Assembly (NCBI RefSeq): GCF_021353265.1
Contig: NZ_JAJTWU010000003.1
Location: 558,001 to 622,000 of the forward strand
DNA from: Pelomonas cellulosilytica
Lineage (GTDB): Bacteria; Pseudomonadota; Gammaproteobacteria; Burkholderiales; Burkholderiaceae_C
Direction of reading: 5' to 3'
DNA: 64,000 nucleotides
Made by a program: the position numbers and the translations under genes
Shown here: piece by piece, positions 36,592-47,027 of the stretch
How positions within the stretch are numbered: position 1 is the stretch's first letter
Layout of the letters: every line of letters starts with the position of its first letter
Notes under the pieces: model-generated
The model's database searches: none
Told to the model about the DNA's origin: nothing
Seen by the model: only the letters and a program-made list of their open reading frames with translations

Positions 36592-37089
36592 ATGCCCAAC
36601 GAGCGGCGGGACCGGCTGCTGCAGATGATTCACGAGGCGTTCGCCGACGTGAGACTCGGCGGTGGCGTCACGTTGCACGAAGCGACGGCCATCGACGACC
36701 ACGCGTCGCCGGCCGAACGCCAGGCCGCCCGCCGGCTGGATGCTGCGGAACGCTGGCAGGACGTCCCCGACGAACATATCGAACGCAACAGTTCGGTGTT
36801 CTCGTTTCTCGACGTCGAAGGCCATCGCTTCTACGCACCGGCCTACATGTGCTGGCTGCTGCGCACCGGCCACGACACGGCGTCTAACTCGACGGAAGCC
36901 GCGCAGCAGGCGTTCCACCCCTGGGGTGTGCTGGACGGCGCCAGCTATCGCAAGCCGCACGACATCTACACACCGGCGCAGTGCCGCGCCATCGCGCACT
37001 ACCTGCTTTACGTCTACGAGGTGCTCGACGAGGAAGGCTGCTCCCTCGTCAAGGAGTCGCTGGATCGCTACTGGCGGCAATACCTCTGA
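36592..37089 (+). CDS. DUF6714-family protein
   Basis: This 165-residue cytoplasmic protein resembles DUF6714: IHEAFADVRLGGGVTLHEA, an SFLDVEGHRFYAPAYMCWLL block (about 65-85) and a C-terminal helical part. The function is unknown. It begins four bases after scpA and may simply be read through from that operon. The first ATG after scpA is used. Confidence 0.75.
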   Translation: MPNERRDRLLQMIHEAFADVRLGGGVTLHEATAIDDHASPAERQAARRLDAAERWQDVPDEHIERNSSVFSFLDVEGHRFYAPAYMCWLLRTGHDTASNSTEAAQQAFHPWGVLDGASYRKPHDIYTPAQCRAIAHYLLYVYEVLDEEGCSLVKESLDRYWRQYL

Positions 37090-37093
37090 AGCA

Positions 37094-37996
37094 TCACCTG
37101 CCGCGCAGCTTCTGCACCGCCATGACGGCCGCCAGCACCAGCGCGCCGGCCACCACGCCGAACAGCGCATTCGCACCGTTCTCAAGCACCACGCCAAGCA
37201 GCCCGCCGCCTTCGGCCAGAGACTGGACTGAATGGTGCAACGGCCCGATGCCGTGCACGAGGATGCCGCCGCCGACGAGGAACATTGCCGCGGTGCCCAG
37301 GACGGACAGCGTCTGCATGAGCCGCGGCGCCGCGGCCAGCAGGAAGCGGCCGACCGCACGGGCTGCCGTGCCCGCCTTGCGCGACAGCCACAGCCCCGCG
37401 TCATCCATCTTCACGATGCCCGCGACGAAGCCGTAGACGCCCAGCGTCATCGCGATGGACACGACCACAAGCACGGCCAGTTGGTTCACCAACGACGCTT
37501 CGGCAACGGTACCGAGCGCGATGACGATGATCTCCGCGGACAGGATGAAGTCGGTGCGGATGGCGCCCTTGATCTTGTCCTTCTCGTACGTCGCCATGTC
37601 CACCGCCGGGTCGGCGACGGCCTTGACCAGCTCCTCGCGTTGCGCCTCGTCCTCCTCGGCACCATGCAGGAACTTGTGCGCCAGTTTCTCGAAGCCCTCG
37701 AAGCACAGGTAGGCGCCGCCCACCATCAGCAGCGGCGTCACGGCCCAGGGCGCCAGCGCCGAGATCGCCAGCGCAGCCGGCACGAGGATGGCCTTGTTGA
37801 GCAGCGAACCCTTGGCCACGGCCCACACCACCGGCAGCTCGCGATCGGCATTCACGCCGGTCACCTGCTGGGCGTTCAGCGCCAGGTCGTCGCCCAGCAC
37901 ACCGGCCGTCTTCTTCGCGGCCACCTTGGCCATGGTCGCCACATCGTCCAGGACGGTGGTGATGTCGTCGAGCAGGATCAGCAGGCTGGAGGCCAT
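37094..37996 (-). CDS. DUF808 (YedI-like) inner-membrane protein
   Basis: This 300-residue protein matches DUF808: SSLLILLDDITTVLDDVA at the start, KAILVPAALAISALAPWAVTPLLMVGGAYL (several membrane segments), and further hydrophobic stretches to the C-terminus. About six membrane segments are expected. The role is unknown; it is a common bacterial family. It is convergent with DUF6714 (gap of four bases) and divergent from the chimeric regulator gene. Confidence 0.85.
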   Translation of the reverse strand: MASSLLILLDDITTVLDDVATMAKVAAKKTAGVLGDDLALNAQQVTGVNADRELPVVWAVAKGSLLNKAILVPAALAISALAPWAVTPLLMVGGAYLCFEGFEKLAHKFLHGAEEDEAQREELVKAVADPAVDMATYEKDKIKGAIRTDFILSAEIIVIALGTVAEASLVNQLAVLVVVSIAMTLGVYGFVAGIVKMDDAGLWLSRKAGTAARAVGRFLLAAAPRLMQTLSVLGTAAMFLVGGGILVHGIGPLHHSVQSLAEGGGLLGVVLENGANALFGVVAGALVLAAVMAVQKLRGR

Positions 37997-38097
37997 GGTG
38001 CGGGGCGAGTTGGAAGGAGCGCCATGCTATCCGGCGCCGTGCCATCCGGCGGGTGCGTTACGCTGGCGCGCCTCGCCCGACTTGAAGCCGCTAGTTC

Positions 38098-38988
<891 letters not shown>

Positions 38989-39036
38989 ACGCGCTCGGGG
39001 GCATGCCGCAACCCGGCCGGGTTACGCTCCAGGCCC

Positions 39037-39693
39037 ATGCCCGATGCTCAAGCCCGCGACATCCTCGTCCTTGTCGCCCACCCTGACCTGGCGCGCTCGC
39101 ATGCCACCCGCAAGCTGGTCGATGCGCTGCGCGCATCCCCTGCGGCCGGTCGCGTGGAACTGCGCGACCTCTACCGGCTCTACCCGGACTTCCACATCCA
39201 CATTGACGCCGAGCAGCGCGCACTCGAGGCGTCCCGGCTCGTCGTCATGCTGCACCCCATCTACTGGTACAGCATGCCGGCGCTGCAAAAGCTCTGGCTC
39301 GACGAGGTGGCCCACCTCGGCTGGGCCTACGGCCCCGGCGGCACGGCGCTGCACGGCAAGGACTTCTGGCTCGTCAGCTCCACCGGCGGCAGCGCGCAGG
39401 CCTACGGGCCTGGTGGCCACAACCACCACCCGATCGAGGACTTCCTGCTGCCGTACCGGCAATCGGCCCACACCTGCGGCATGAACTGGCTGCAGCCGCA
39501 GATCCTCCACGGCGCCCATCGCGCCACCGACACCGAGGTGGTGGCCCATGCCGACCTCTTCGTGCAGCGGCTGGCACACTACCCCGACTGGTGCGAGCAC
39601 GCCGCCGAGCCGGCAACACCGAGCGACGAGGCTGTGGCGCTGGACGAGCGGCCGGCGCTGTTCTCGCCGCTGACGGTTGGAGGCGACGCATGA
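39037..39693 (+). CDS. kefF: KefF-like NAD(P)H quinone oxidoreductase, ancillary to KefC
   Basis: This 218-residue flavodoxin-fold enzyme resembles the Kef ancillary protein: ILVLVAHPDLARSHATRKL, FHIHIDAEQRAL, VVMLHPIYWYSMPALQKLWLDE (FMN/quinone site) and GWAYGPGGTALHGKDFWL. It is needed for full KefC activity and reduces quinones or electrophiles. Its stop overlaps the kefC start (ATGA), which confirms the partnership. It is slightly longer at the C-terminus than E. coli KefF (176 residues). Confidence 0.9.
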   Translation: MPDAQARDILVLVAHPDLARSHATRKLVDALRASPAAGRVELRDLYRLYPDFHIHIDAEQRALEASRLVVMLHPIYWYSMPALQKLWLDEVAHLGWAYGPGGTALHGKDFWLVSSTGGSAQAYGPGGHNHHPIEDFLLPYRQSAHTCGMNWLQPQILHGAHRATDTEVVAHADLFVQRLAHYPDWCEHAAEPATPSDEAVALDERPALFSPLTVGGDA

Positions 39694-41543
39694 CGCACGG
39701 CAGCTGGCTGCAGCTCCCCCTCGTCTTCCTCGCCGCCGCGGTGCTGGCCGTGCCGCTGGCGCGCTGGGCGCGGCTCGGCTCCATCCTGGGCTACCTCGTT
39801 GCGGGCGTGCTCATCGGCCCGGCGGTACTGGGCCTCATCCCGGAATCCACCGCCATTCCCGAGGTCGCAGAACTGGGCGTCGTGCTGATGCTCTTCCTCG
39901 TCGGCCTGGAGCTGGAGCCCAAGCGGCTGTGGGCCATGCGCCGGCCCATCTTCGGCTGGGGCAGCGTGCAGCTGCTGGGCTGTGCGGCGGTGCTGAGCCT
40001 GGTGGGCATCGCGCTCGGCACGCCGTGGCGGCTGGCCGTCGTCGTCAGCCTGGGCCTGGCGATGTCCTCCACGGCGGTCGCACTGGCCGTGCTGGCCGAG
40101 CGCAATCTGGGCCGCACGACGGCGGGCGAGAGCATTCTGTCCGTCGCACTGCTGCAGGACATCGCCGCCATCCCCGTGTTGGCCCTCGTGCCAGTGCTGG
40201 CGCTCAGCGGCGCGCACGACGACGCCGAGAGCCGCACCTGGCTGGCCGCGGCTAAGGCGCTGGGCGCCATCGTCACCATCATCTTCGGCGGCCGGTTGCT
40301 GCTGCGCCCGGCGCTGCGCTGGATTGCGCAGAGCAAGACACCCGAGATCTTCACCGCCGCCGCGCTGCTGCTGGTGCTGGGCACGGCCGCGCTGATGCAG
40401 GCCGTGGGCCTGTCGATGGCGCTGGGCGCATTTCTGGCCGGCGTGCTGCTGGCCGAAAGCGAGTACCGCCGCGAGCTGGAGACCGACCTGGAGCCCTTCA
40501 AGGGCCTGCTGCTGGGGTTGTTCTTCATCGCGGTCGGCATGGGACTGGACCTGGCCGCCGTCGCCGCGCAGCCCGGCTTCGTGCTGGCCGTGCTGGCGGC
40601 GCTGCTCGTGTGCAAGATCGCCGTGCTGATGCTGATGTCCAAGGCCATGAAGATCCCGCTCGTCGAGCGGCCGGCCTTCGTCATCCTGCTCGCGCAGGGC
40701 GGCGAGTTCGGCTTCGTCGTGTTCCAGCTCGCGCAGAGCGAGGGCATGATCAACGCGGCGCAGAACTCCGGGCTCGTCGCCGCGGTGGCACTGTCGCTGG
40801 CGCTGACACCGCTGCTGCTGACCGGTGGGGACCGGCTGATGTCGCAAAAGCTGGCCCGCCTCGGACAGAAGAAGAAGCGCAACGACCCGCCTCCGACGCC
40901 CGCGCCCATCATCATTGCCGGCGCCGGCCGCTACGGGCAGGTGATCGGCCGCATGCTGCGCGCCGCCGGCCTGGAGTCCACCGTTCTGGACCATGACGCC
41001 GAGGCCATCGAGGGCCTGCGCAGGTTCGGCTGGACGGTGCACTACGGCGATGCAACGCGGCTGGACCTGCTGAAGAGCGCCGGCGCCGAGACGGCCCGCG
41101 TGCTGGTCATCGCCATCGACGACATCGGCCAGAGCCTGGAAGTGGCCCAGCTCGCGCGGGAGCACTTTCCGCAGCTGGTCGTCGTCGCGCGGGCGCGCAA
41201 CGTGCAGCACTACTACCAGCTGCACAGCCTGGGCGTGCAGCACATCGAGCGCGAGACCTTCGACTCGGCGCTGATGAGCGCGCGCAGCGTGCTGGAGCTC
41301 AGCGGCATGGAGCCCCACGCCGCCCGCCGCCAGGCCATGCGCTTTCGCCGGCACAACGTCGACGTGCTGAACCAGATGGTGCCGCTGCAAGGGGACGAGA
41401 ACGCGCTGATCGCCGCCGCCAAGCTGGGGCGCCAGCAGTTCGAGCAGCAGATGGCCGCCGAACGCGACGCCGACGAACGTCGCCGGCATGTGCGGCACAC
41501 GGGCTGGGACCGGCAGGACGACGAGTCGGACGGACTCCGCTGA
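39690..41543 (+). CDS. kefC: Glutathione-regulated potassium-efflux protein KefC
   Basis: This 617-residue CPA2 antiporter has about 12 membrane segments (1-385), including LGYLVAGVLIGPAVLG and the F-L-V-G-L-E-L-E-P family block, then a cytoplasmic RCK/TrkA-N domain starting at IIIAGAGRYGQVIGRML (about 405-530). It exports potassium in exchange for protons when electrophiles form glutathione adducts. The start is fixed by overlap with kefF. Family length (E. coli 620) fits. Confidence 0.93.
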   Translation: MTHGSWLQLPLVFLAAAVLAVPLARWARLGSILGYLVAGVLIGPAVLGLIPESTAIPEVAELGVVLMLFLVGLELEPKRLWAMRRPIFGWGSVQLLGCAAVLSLVGIALGTPWRLAVVVSLGLAMSSTAVALAVLAERNLGRTTAGESILSVALLQDIAAIPVLALVPVLALSGAHDDAESRTWLAAAKALGAIVTIIFGGRLLLRPALRWIAQSKTPEIFTAAALLLVLGTAALMQAVGLSMALGAFLAGVLLAESEYRRELETDLEPFKGLLLGLFFIAVGMGLDLAAVAAQPGFVLAVLAALLVCKIAVLMLMSKAMKIPLVERPAFVILLAQGGEFGFVVFQLAQSEGMINAAQNSGLVAAVALSLALTPLLLTGGDRLMSQKLARLGQKKKRNDPPPTPAPIIIAGAGRYGQVIGRMLRAAGLESTVLDHDAEAIEGLRRFGWTVHYGDATRLDLLKSAGAETARVLVIAIDDIGQSLEVAQLAREHFPQLVVVARARNVQHYYQLHSLGVQHIERETFDSALMSARSVLELSGMEPHAARRQAMRFRRHNVDVLNQMVPLQGDENALIAAAKLGRQQFEQQMAAERDADERRRHVRHTGWDRQDDESDGLR

Positions 41544-41609
41544 ACGCCACCCGTTCCTGCGGATGCCCCGCCGGCAGCCGCTGCCCACGCGGGTTGCGAC
41601 AATCGGCGC

Positions 41610-42041
41610 ATGTTCGCCCCCTCCCAGCTCGAAGTCCGGCGCTTCTTCTGCGCCACCTACCGCAAATGGCGCGACGGCGCGCCGCTGATCCCGATGGAGG
41701 CCATCGCCGCGGACTGGATCGCCGAGCATCCGGAGTACCACGACGAGCTGGCCGACGAGGCTGGCGCACTGGAGAAGGTCTACACGGTCGAGGAAGGCCG
41801 CACCAACCCATTCCTGCACCTGTCCATGCACCTGACGATCACGGAGCAGCACGCCATCGACCAGCCGTCAGGCATCCGCCAGGCGGTGGACCTGCTGGCC
41901 GCCAAGCGCAATTCGCGCCACGAGGCGCACCATGTCGCGATGGAAGCGCTGGGCGAGATGATCTGGGCCTCTCAGCGCAGCGGCCTGCCGCCCGACGGCC
42001 ACACCTACCTTGACAAGGTGCGCCAGGCAGCCACCCGCTGA
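41610..42041 (+). CDS. DUF1841-family protein
   Basis: This 143-residue protein matches DUF1841: MFAPSQLEVRRFFCATYRKW, HPEYHDELAD, the NPFLHLSMHLTITEQ block and the RHEAHHVAMEALGEMIW segment. The His/Glu-rich arrangement suggests metal binding, but no function is known. It lies 66 bases after kefC on the same strand. Confidence 0.88.
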   Translation: MFAPSQLEVRRFFCATYRKWRDGAPLIPMEAIAADWIAEHPEYHDELADEAGALEKVYTVEEGRTNPFLHLSMHLTITEQHAIDQPSGIRQAVDLLAAKRNSRHEAHHVAMEALGEMIWASQRSGLPPDGHTYLDKVRQAATR

Positions 42042-42254
42042 ACACGCCGCGGTAGCGCCGCATCGGGCGCTGACTGTTGCCTCGGTTGCAGATTTGTAAC
42101 CCGGGCACGACGTATCGTGTGACGCGCAGAAGGCGGCCACATCCGGCCCGCCGACACCATCCCTAATGCGGTTGACATCTCCGGTGCCACAAGCACCGGG
42201 GCCGTCTGCTGCGACCGTCCCGGGGGGCGTGGTGACCGACCTCCTGAGCGGAAC

Positions 42255-45221
42255 ATGAGAAAGACCCTCGACTTGCCCGGCGCTCCCCTGCGTCTGGCCC
42301 CCACCACGCTGGCCCTCGCGCTGCTGGCCGCCGCACTCAACACCGCCTGTGGCGGTGGTGGCGGCGGCGGATCGGCAGACAGCACGACGCCACCGGCAAG
42401 CAGCCAGCCTGCGGCCCCGGCCCCCGTGGCTTCCGCGCCAGCGTCATCTCCGCAGGCTCCCGAGCCGGTGCTGGAACTGCCGCCGGCGAGCACGCCCGTC
42501 GATCTGCCCGGCGGCTCAACGACCGCGACGCCACACCTGCCTGCAGCGCTGCAGCTGCCCGACGGCACCGACATCAGCAAGCCGGGCGCACCCGTACGCG
42601 TGGTGGCGGCGACGTCGTCAGCCGTCGAGGGCGCCAATACCGCCAGCCTTGCCATCGACGGCAATGCCGGCACCCGCTGGTCCAGTGCGCAGGACGATGC
42701 AGCGTGGATCCAGTTCGACTTTGGCGCAAAGACCGCGTTGGGCTACCTGAGCCTGACCTGGGAGAACGCCTACGGCAAGGAATACGCGCTACAGGGGTCC
42801 GACGACGGCAAGACCTGGTACCAGATCCGCTACGTGACCGGCGGCAAGGGCGGCACCGAGGAGTTCTTCAACCTCAACGCCAATGTGCGCTATGTGCGGC
42901 TGCAAGGCGTCGCGCGGGCCACGCAGTACGGCTATTCGCTGTTCGAGGTCACGTTCAAGTCGCCCGGCAGCGACAACTCGCTGCCCACGATGAGCACCGC
43001 CACGGTGCCCTTCCCCACCGACGGCGCCGCGCTGGCGCCCGCCCCGGCGGTGCAGCCCCCGCTGGAGACGGTGCAGTTCACGCTGCCCGACGGCACGCTC
43101 GTCACGCGCTTCGGCATGATGGGCCGCTCCCGCCATGGCCGCGAGCGCGGCGAGGACTGGAACGAGATCGGCTTCGGCGTCAACGACACGGTTGACGCCG
43201 CCGGCAAGCCGCAGGACAAGGGCCCGGGCGCTTACCTGAACTTTGTCGCGAACTACTTCAAGAACCGCACCTGGGGTGTCGAGTTCATCGACAACAGCCG
43301 GGTCGCCGGTGTCACCAAGCCGACGATCGTCGTCAATCAATACTTCCAGCAGGCACAGAAGGGCGGCGGCCATTCCTTCTTCCGCCGCTTCGACGAGCCG
43401 GGCGTGACCGGCTACGGCTGGATGTCCCCGGGCGACCTGCTGGACGACTCCACCTACACCGCCGGCTTCAAGGATGTGGCCGCCTGCCCGGTCGTGCCCA
43501 AGCCACCGCAGAACACACTGCTCACGCCGAACAGCGGCTACAACGGCGTCAAGGGCGCCAATGATGGCTGCAGCGTCGTGCTGGACAACGTGCCGGCCTA
43601 CCGCGACCTGTCGGCCAACGCCGATGGCGTCATGGTGCCCAACGGCAAGACCATCGCCTCGCGCGCGCTGAAGGCCGGCGACGCCATCGAGTTCACCGGC
43701 TCGTTCTTCTCGACCCGCGCGGCAATGGATGCCATCGGCGACAGCGGCGCCGTGCGCTACTACACCAACGACGTGACCTATGTCGTCGGCACCGGCCTGC
43801 GTCCCTGGTACGGCGTGCAGCCGCGCCTGATGAACGCGCCGCTGCCCGAGGAGACGCTGCAGGGCGGCACCGGCTCGGTGTCCTACGACTACGCGGACAA
43901 CGGCGCCTTCATGTTCCAGCAGCCGAACAACCAGATCGGTATGCAGAACATGCAGCGCTTCGTCGAAGGCCGCCGCTGGATCCACACGCACATGTGGACG
44001 GGTGACCACAACGAGCCGGGCAACGACAGGAACACCGCAGCCGTGCAGCTGCAGGGCCCGCGTTTCAACCAGTCCACCTGCTTCTCCTGCCACATCGGCA
44101 ATGGCCGCAGCCTCGCACCGGTCGCCATCAACCAGCGGCTCGACACCATGGGCGTGCGTACCGCGGCGCTGGACGCCAACGGCCGGCAGATTCCACACCC
44201 GGTCTATGGCGTGGCCGCGCAGATGAACGCCCGCTCGATGGCCACCGGCGCGCTACAGGACTGGGGCACCAGCGTGCGCGTTGCTAGCTTCGACGTGCAC
44301 ACCGTGAAACTGGCGGACGGCACCACCGTCGAGCTCAGCAAGCCGCGTGTGGCCTTCGACGGCCCCACACCGGCCGCGTTCTCGCTGCGTAGCGCCCAGC
44401 CGATGATCGGCATGGGACTGCTGGAGGCTGTGTCCGACGCCGACATCCTCGCCCGCGTGCGCCCCACGCCCGACGCCGACGGTGTGAAGGGCATCGCCAA
44501 CTTCGTGTTCGACCCCGAGACGGGCGCCGTGCGTCTGGGCCGTTATGGCTGGAAGGCCTCCAAGGTGAGCCTGCGCCACCAGGCCGCGGCCGCCGCGCTG
44601 CAGGACATGTCCGTCACGAGCCCTGTCTATCCGAACCGCGACTGCCTGTCGGGCAAGTGCACGCCGTCCAAGGTGGAGAAAGGTCTGTCAGAGGATGACC
44701 TGACGCTGATCAGCCGCTACCTCGCGCTGCTCGCCGTGCCGGCGCAGCGCAGCGTGGCCAGTGGCTTCCCGAAGGGCGTCACGCCGCTGCCCGACCTGGA
44801 CGTCAATCCCGCCCAGGTGGCCACTGGCGCGCAGGTGTTCCAGGCCAACCGCTGCACCGCCTGCCATGTGGCCTCGATGAAGACGGGCAACGGCTCGGAG
44901 TTCGCCGAGCTGCGCAACCAGCTCATCAAGCCCTACACGGACCTGCTGCTGCATGACATGGGCCCGGACCTGGCAGACGGTTTCGTCGAAGGCCAGGCGA
45001 GCGGCACCATGTGGCGCACCTCGGCGCTCTGGGGCATCGGCTACACCGAGCGCGTGGCCGGCGGCGCCGGCAAGGTGGGCTACCTGCACGATGGCCGCGC
45101 CCGCACGTTGACCGAGGCCATCCTGTGGCACGGTGGCGAGGCCACCACCAGCCGCCAGCGCTTTGAGGCGCTGTCCAAGGCCGACCGCGACGCGCTGCTG
45201 GCCTTCCTGAAGTCGCTGTGA
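42255..45221 (+). CDS. Di-haem oxidoreductase (DHOR family) lipoprotein with a discoidin-like domain
   Basis: This 988-residue exported protein has a lipoprotein-type start (LLAAALNTACGGGG, Cys near 34), a Pro/Ala/Ser-rich linker (about 45-110), an F5/8 type C (discoidin) carbohydrate-binding domain (about 115-235; EGANTASLAIDGNAGTRWSS) and a DHOR body. Two haem c sites are seen: CFSCH (609-613) and CTACH (867-871). DHOR proteins are predicted di-haem peroxidase-like enzymes. Fusion to a sugar-binding domain and translational coupling to a GH128-type glucanase (GTGA overlap) point to extracellular polysaccharide work. Electron partner unknown. Confidence 0.88.
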   Translation: MRKTLDLPGAPLRLAPTTLALALLAAALNTACGGGGGGGSADSTTPPASSQPAAPAPVASAPASSPQAPEPVLELPPASTPVDLPGGSTTATPHLPAALQLPDGTDISKPGAPVRVVAATSSAVEGANTASLAIDGNAGTRWSSAQDDAAWIQFDFGAKTALGYLSLTWENAYGKEYALQGSDDGKTWYQIRYVTGGKGGTEEFFNLNANVRYVRLQGVARATQYGYSLFEVTFKSPGSDNSLPTMSTATVPFPTDGAALAPAPAVQPPLETVQFTLPDGTLVTRFGMMGRSRHGRERGEDWNEIGFGVNDTVDAAGKPQDKGPGAYLNFVANYFKNRTWGVEFIDNSRVAGVTKPTIVVNQYFQQAQKGGGHSFFRRFDEPGVTGYGWMSPGDLLDDSTYTAGFKDVAACPVVPKPPQNTLLTPNSGYNGVKGANDGCSVVLDNVPAYRDLSANADGVMVPNGKTIASRALKAGDAIEFTGSFFSTRAAMDAIGDSGAVRYYTNDVTYVVGTGLRPWYGVQPRLMNAPLPEETLQGGTGSVSYDYADNGAFMFQQPNNQIGMQNMQRFVEGRRWIHTHMWTGDHNEPGNDRNTAAVQLQGPRFNQSTCFSCHIGNGRSLAPVAINQRLDTMGVRTAALDANGRQIPHPVYGVAAQMNARSMATGALQDWGTSVRVASFDVHTVKLADGTTVELSKPRVAFDGPTPAAFSLRSAQPMIGMGLLEAVSDADILARVRPTPDADGVKGIANFVFDPETGAVRLGRYGWKASKVSLRHQAAAAALQDMSVTSPVYPNRDCLSGKCTPSKVEKGLSEDDLTLISRYLALLAVPAQRSVASGFPKGVTPLPDLDVNPAQVATGAQVFQANRCTACHVASMKTGNGSEFAELRNQLIKPYTDLLLHDMGPDLADGFVEGQASGTMWRTSALWGIGYTERVAGGAGKVGYLHDGRARTLTEAILWHGGEATTSRQRFEALSKADRDALLAFLKSL

Positions 45222-46171
45222 AGCCGATGCCCGCCTTCTCCGATCATCTGCGCCGCCGCCAGCTCCTGGCCAGCGCCCTCTCCTCACTGGCGGCAGCGGG
45301 CCTGTCGGCCTGCGGCGGTGGGGGTGGCAGTGGCGACACGGCGGCGGCGCCTCCCGTCGCCGCGCCGGCCCCCTCCACGCCCGCTGCGCCGGCGCCAGCC
45401 ACCAAGAGCGCCAAGCGCGGCATCGCCTACGACCTGGCCACGGCGGACGACCTGCAGGCCCTCGCGCCGGGCGTCAGCTGGTGGTACGACTGGGGCCAGA
45501 AGCCCAACCAGGGCGTACCCACCGACTACGGTCAGCGCTACGGCATGGATTTCGTGCCCATGCTGTGGCGCGAATTCACGGCAGCCGACATCGAGGCTTT
45601 CCTTGCCGCCAACCCGGGCATCAAGTACCTGCTGCTGCTCAACGAACCCAACCTCACCGACCAGGCGAACCTGACGCCCCAGGCCGCCGCCCAGCTGTGG
45701 CCACAGTACGAGGCCGTGGCGAAGAAGACCGGCGTGAAGCTCGTCGGCCCGGCTGTCACGTGGGGCACGATGGCGGGCTATGCCGACCCGGTCGTCTGGC
45801 TTGACGCCTTCCTGGCCGCTTACGCCGCGGCCAACGGCGGTCGCGCCCCGCAGATCGACGCCCTCGCGTTCCACTGGTACGACTACGGCCTGAAGGATCA
45901 GCTCGACCGCCTGACGAAGTACGGCAAGCCCTTCTGGGTGACCGAGATGGCGAACTGGCACACCGGCGACGGCGCCGCGCAGATCGACTCGGTGGACAAG
46001 CAGAAGGTGCAGATGGCCGACATGGTGAAGGTCTGTGAAGGCCGTACCGATGTGATCCGCTATGCCTGGTTCACCGGACGCTGGAACAACGACATGCACT
46101 TCACGAGCCTGCTGGGCGCCAACGGCCAGCTGACCGAGCTGGGGCGCTACTACCTGAGCCTGCCCTTCTGA
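45218..46171 (+). CDS. GH128-type glycoside hydrolase, exported lipoprotein
   Basis: This 317-residue protein starts at GTG (45218, overlapping the upstream stop) or at ATG 45227. It has an RRRQLL-type signal that ends in a lipobox LSAC, a Gly/Pro/Ala linker (about 35-65) and a TIM-barrel like GH128 (Asl1): GIAYDL at the start, WWYDWG, the acid/base Glu in LLLNEPNLT and the nucleophile Glu in KPFWVTEMANWHT. GH128 enzymes cleave beta-1,3-glucan. Being coupled to a di-haem oxidoreductase with a sugar-binding domain suggests joint attack on a polysaccharide. Confidence 0.87.
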   Translation: MKPMPAFSDHLRRRQLLASALSSLAAAGLSACGGGGGSGDTAAAPPVAAPAPSTPAAPAPATKSAKRGIAYDLATADDLQALAPGVSWWYDWGQKPNQGVPTDYGQRYGMDFVPMLWREFTAADIEAFLAANPGIKYLLLLNEPNLTDQANLTPQAAAQLWPQYEAVAKKTGVKLVGPAVTWGTMAGYADPVVWLDAFLAAYAAANGGRAPQIDALAFHWYDYGLKDQLDRLTKYGKPFWVTEMANWHTGDGAAQIDSVDKQKVQMADMVKVCEGRTDVIRYAWFTGRWNNDMHFTSLLGANGQLTELGRYYLSLPF

Positions 46172-46203
46172 GGCCTTCTCGCAAGACAACCGGACAGCAA
46201 AAA

Positions 46204-46221
46204 GCCACCTCGCAAGGTGGC
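46204..46221. terminator. Bidirectional Rho-independent terminator
   Basis: GCCACCT (46204-46210) pairs with AGGTGGC (46215-46221) across CGCA. An A-run lies on the left and CTTT on the right, so it can stop transcription from both the GH128 gene and the convergent flgN. Confidence 0.8.
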
Positions 46222-46243
46222 CTTTGTACGAAGGGCGGGCAGC

Positions 46244-46630
46244 TCAGGCGGTGTAGCTGCCGCCGCCGAGGCTGCGACGTTCGGCCTTGCCACCGGCGCC
46301 GTAGAGGCCGGTGGGCTCGCTGGGGATCAGCACGTCCAGCGCCCGGTCCAGCGACGCATTGCCGCGCGCCAGCGCCTCGCGCTGTGCGGCCAGCAGGCCG
46401 CCGGCACGCACCAAGCGGCTGCGCAGCGCTGCCGGCACGCTGCCGGTGCGAGCAGCTTCGCTGAAGCTCTGCACCGCCTGGGCCAGGTGCTGGTGCAATT
46501 CGGCCGCATGTTGCTCGATGGCGGCAGCATCGCGCCGGGCGAGCGCGTCGCCGAGCTGATTCAGAGTCGCCTCGACGGCCAGCAGCGGCCGCTCAAGTTC
46601 GGCACTCAGGGGGGTGGACGGGACGGTCAT
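46244..46630 (-). CDS. flgN: Flagellar chaperone FlgN
   Basis: This 128-residue helical protein chaperones the hook-filament junction proteins FlgK and FlgL to the export gate. It has FlgN-like paired helices (LLAVEATLNQLGDALARRDA, LVRAGGLLAAQREALARGN). It is last in the flgA-flgM-flgN operon, five bases after flgM. Its two expected clients, flgK and flgL, are at the other end of this locus. Confidence 0.85.
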   Translation of the reverse strand: MTVPSTPLSAELERPLLAVEATLNQLGDALARRDAAAIEQHAAELHQHLAQAVQSFSEAARTGSVPAALRSRLVRAGGLLAAQREALARGNASLDRALDVLIPSEPTGLYGAGGKAERRSLGGGSYTA

Positions 46631-46635
46631 GGGGT

Positions 46636-46968
46636 TCAGTGCTTGTTGGCGCGCGCGTTCAGCAATTCTTGCGCATTGGCGACCAGCTTGTCGGCGATCG
46701 CGCGGGCGTTGACCGTGAACTTGCCCTCACTGATGGCTTGGGAGATGCGCTGCACCTTGGCGGCATCGAAGCTGCCATCCTCGCCCTGGGCGCCGGCGGC
46801 CAGCTTAGCGGCGCTGGAAATCTCGACCTGGGCGCTGGGCGTCGGCGCGCTGGCCTTGGCCGCCTGCTGAGGTGCGGTCGTCGCCGTGGCCTCGGGCTTG
46901 CGCGGCGAGGTGGCGCGCTCGGCCTTGGGCGGGCTGGCGCTTCCTTCAGGGCTGTTACCGATCTTCAT
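46636..46968 (-). CDS. flgM: Anti-sigma-28 factor FlgM
   Basis: This 110-residue protein holds sigma-28 inactive until the hook is finished and FlgM is exported. The C-terminal sigma-binding helices are visible (VEISSAAKLAA, DAAKVQRISQAISEGKFTVN, ADKLVANAQELL). The N-terminal half is Ala/Pro/Lys-rich and disordered, as usual. The ATG at 46968 has a GGAGAAG site and gives the usual length. A sigma-28 promoter lies about 60-90 bases upstream, which is normal for flgM. Confidence 0.9.
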   Translation of the reverse strand: MKIGNSPEGSASPPKAERATSPRKPEATATTAPQQAAKASAPTPSAQVEISSAAKLAAGAQGEDGSFDAAKVQRISQAISEGKFTVNARAIADKLVANAQELLNARANKH

Positions 46969-47027
46969 GGGCTTCTCCAGGGTGCGGGGCGGACCCCGCC
47001 GGGGCATTGCAGGGGGAGTTTCCTCCT

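Noticed and set aside
39579-41852. A 757-codon minus-strand frame
   Set aside because: Antisense to kefC with very high Gln/His/Arg content, typical of a shadow frame.
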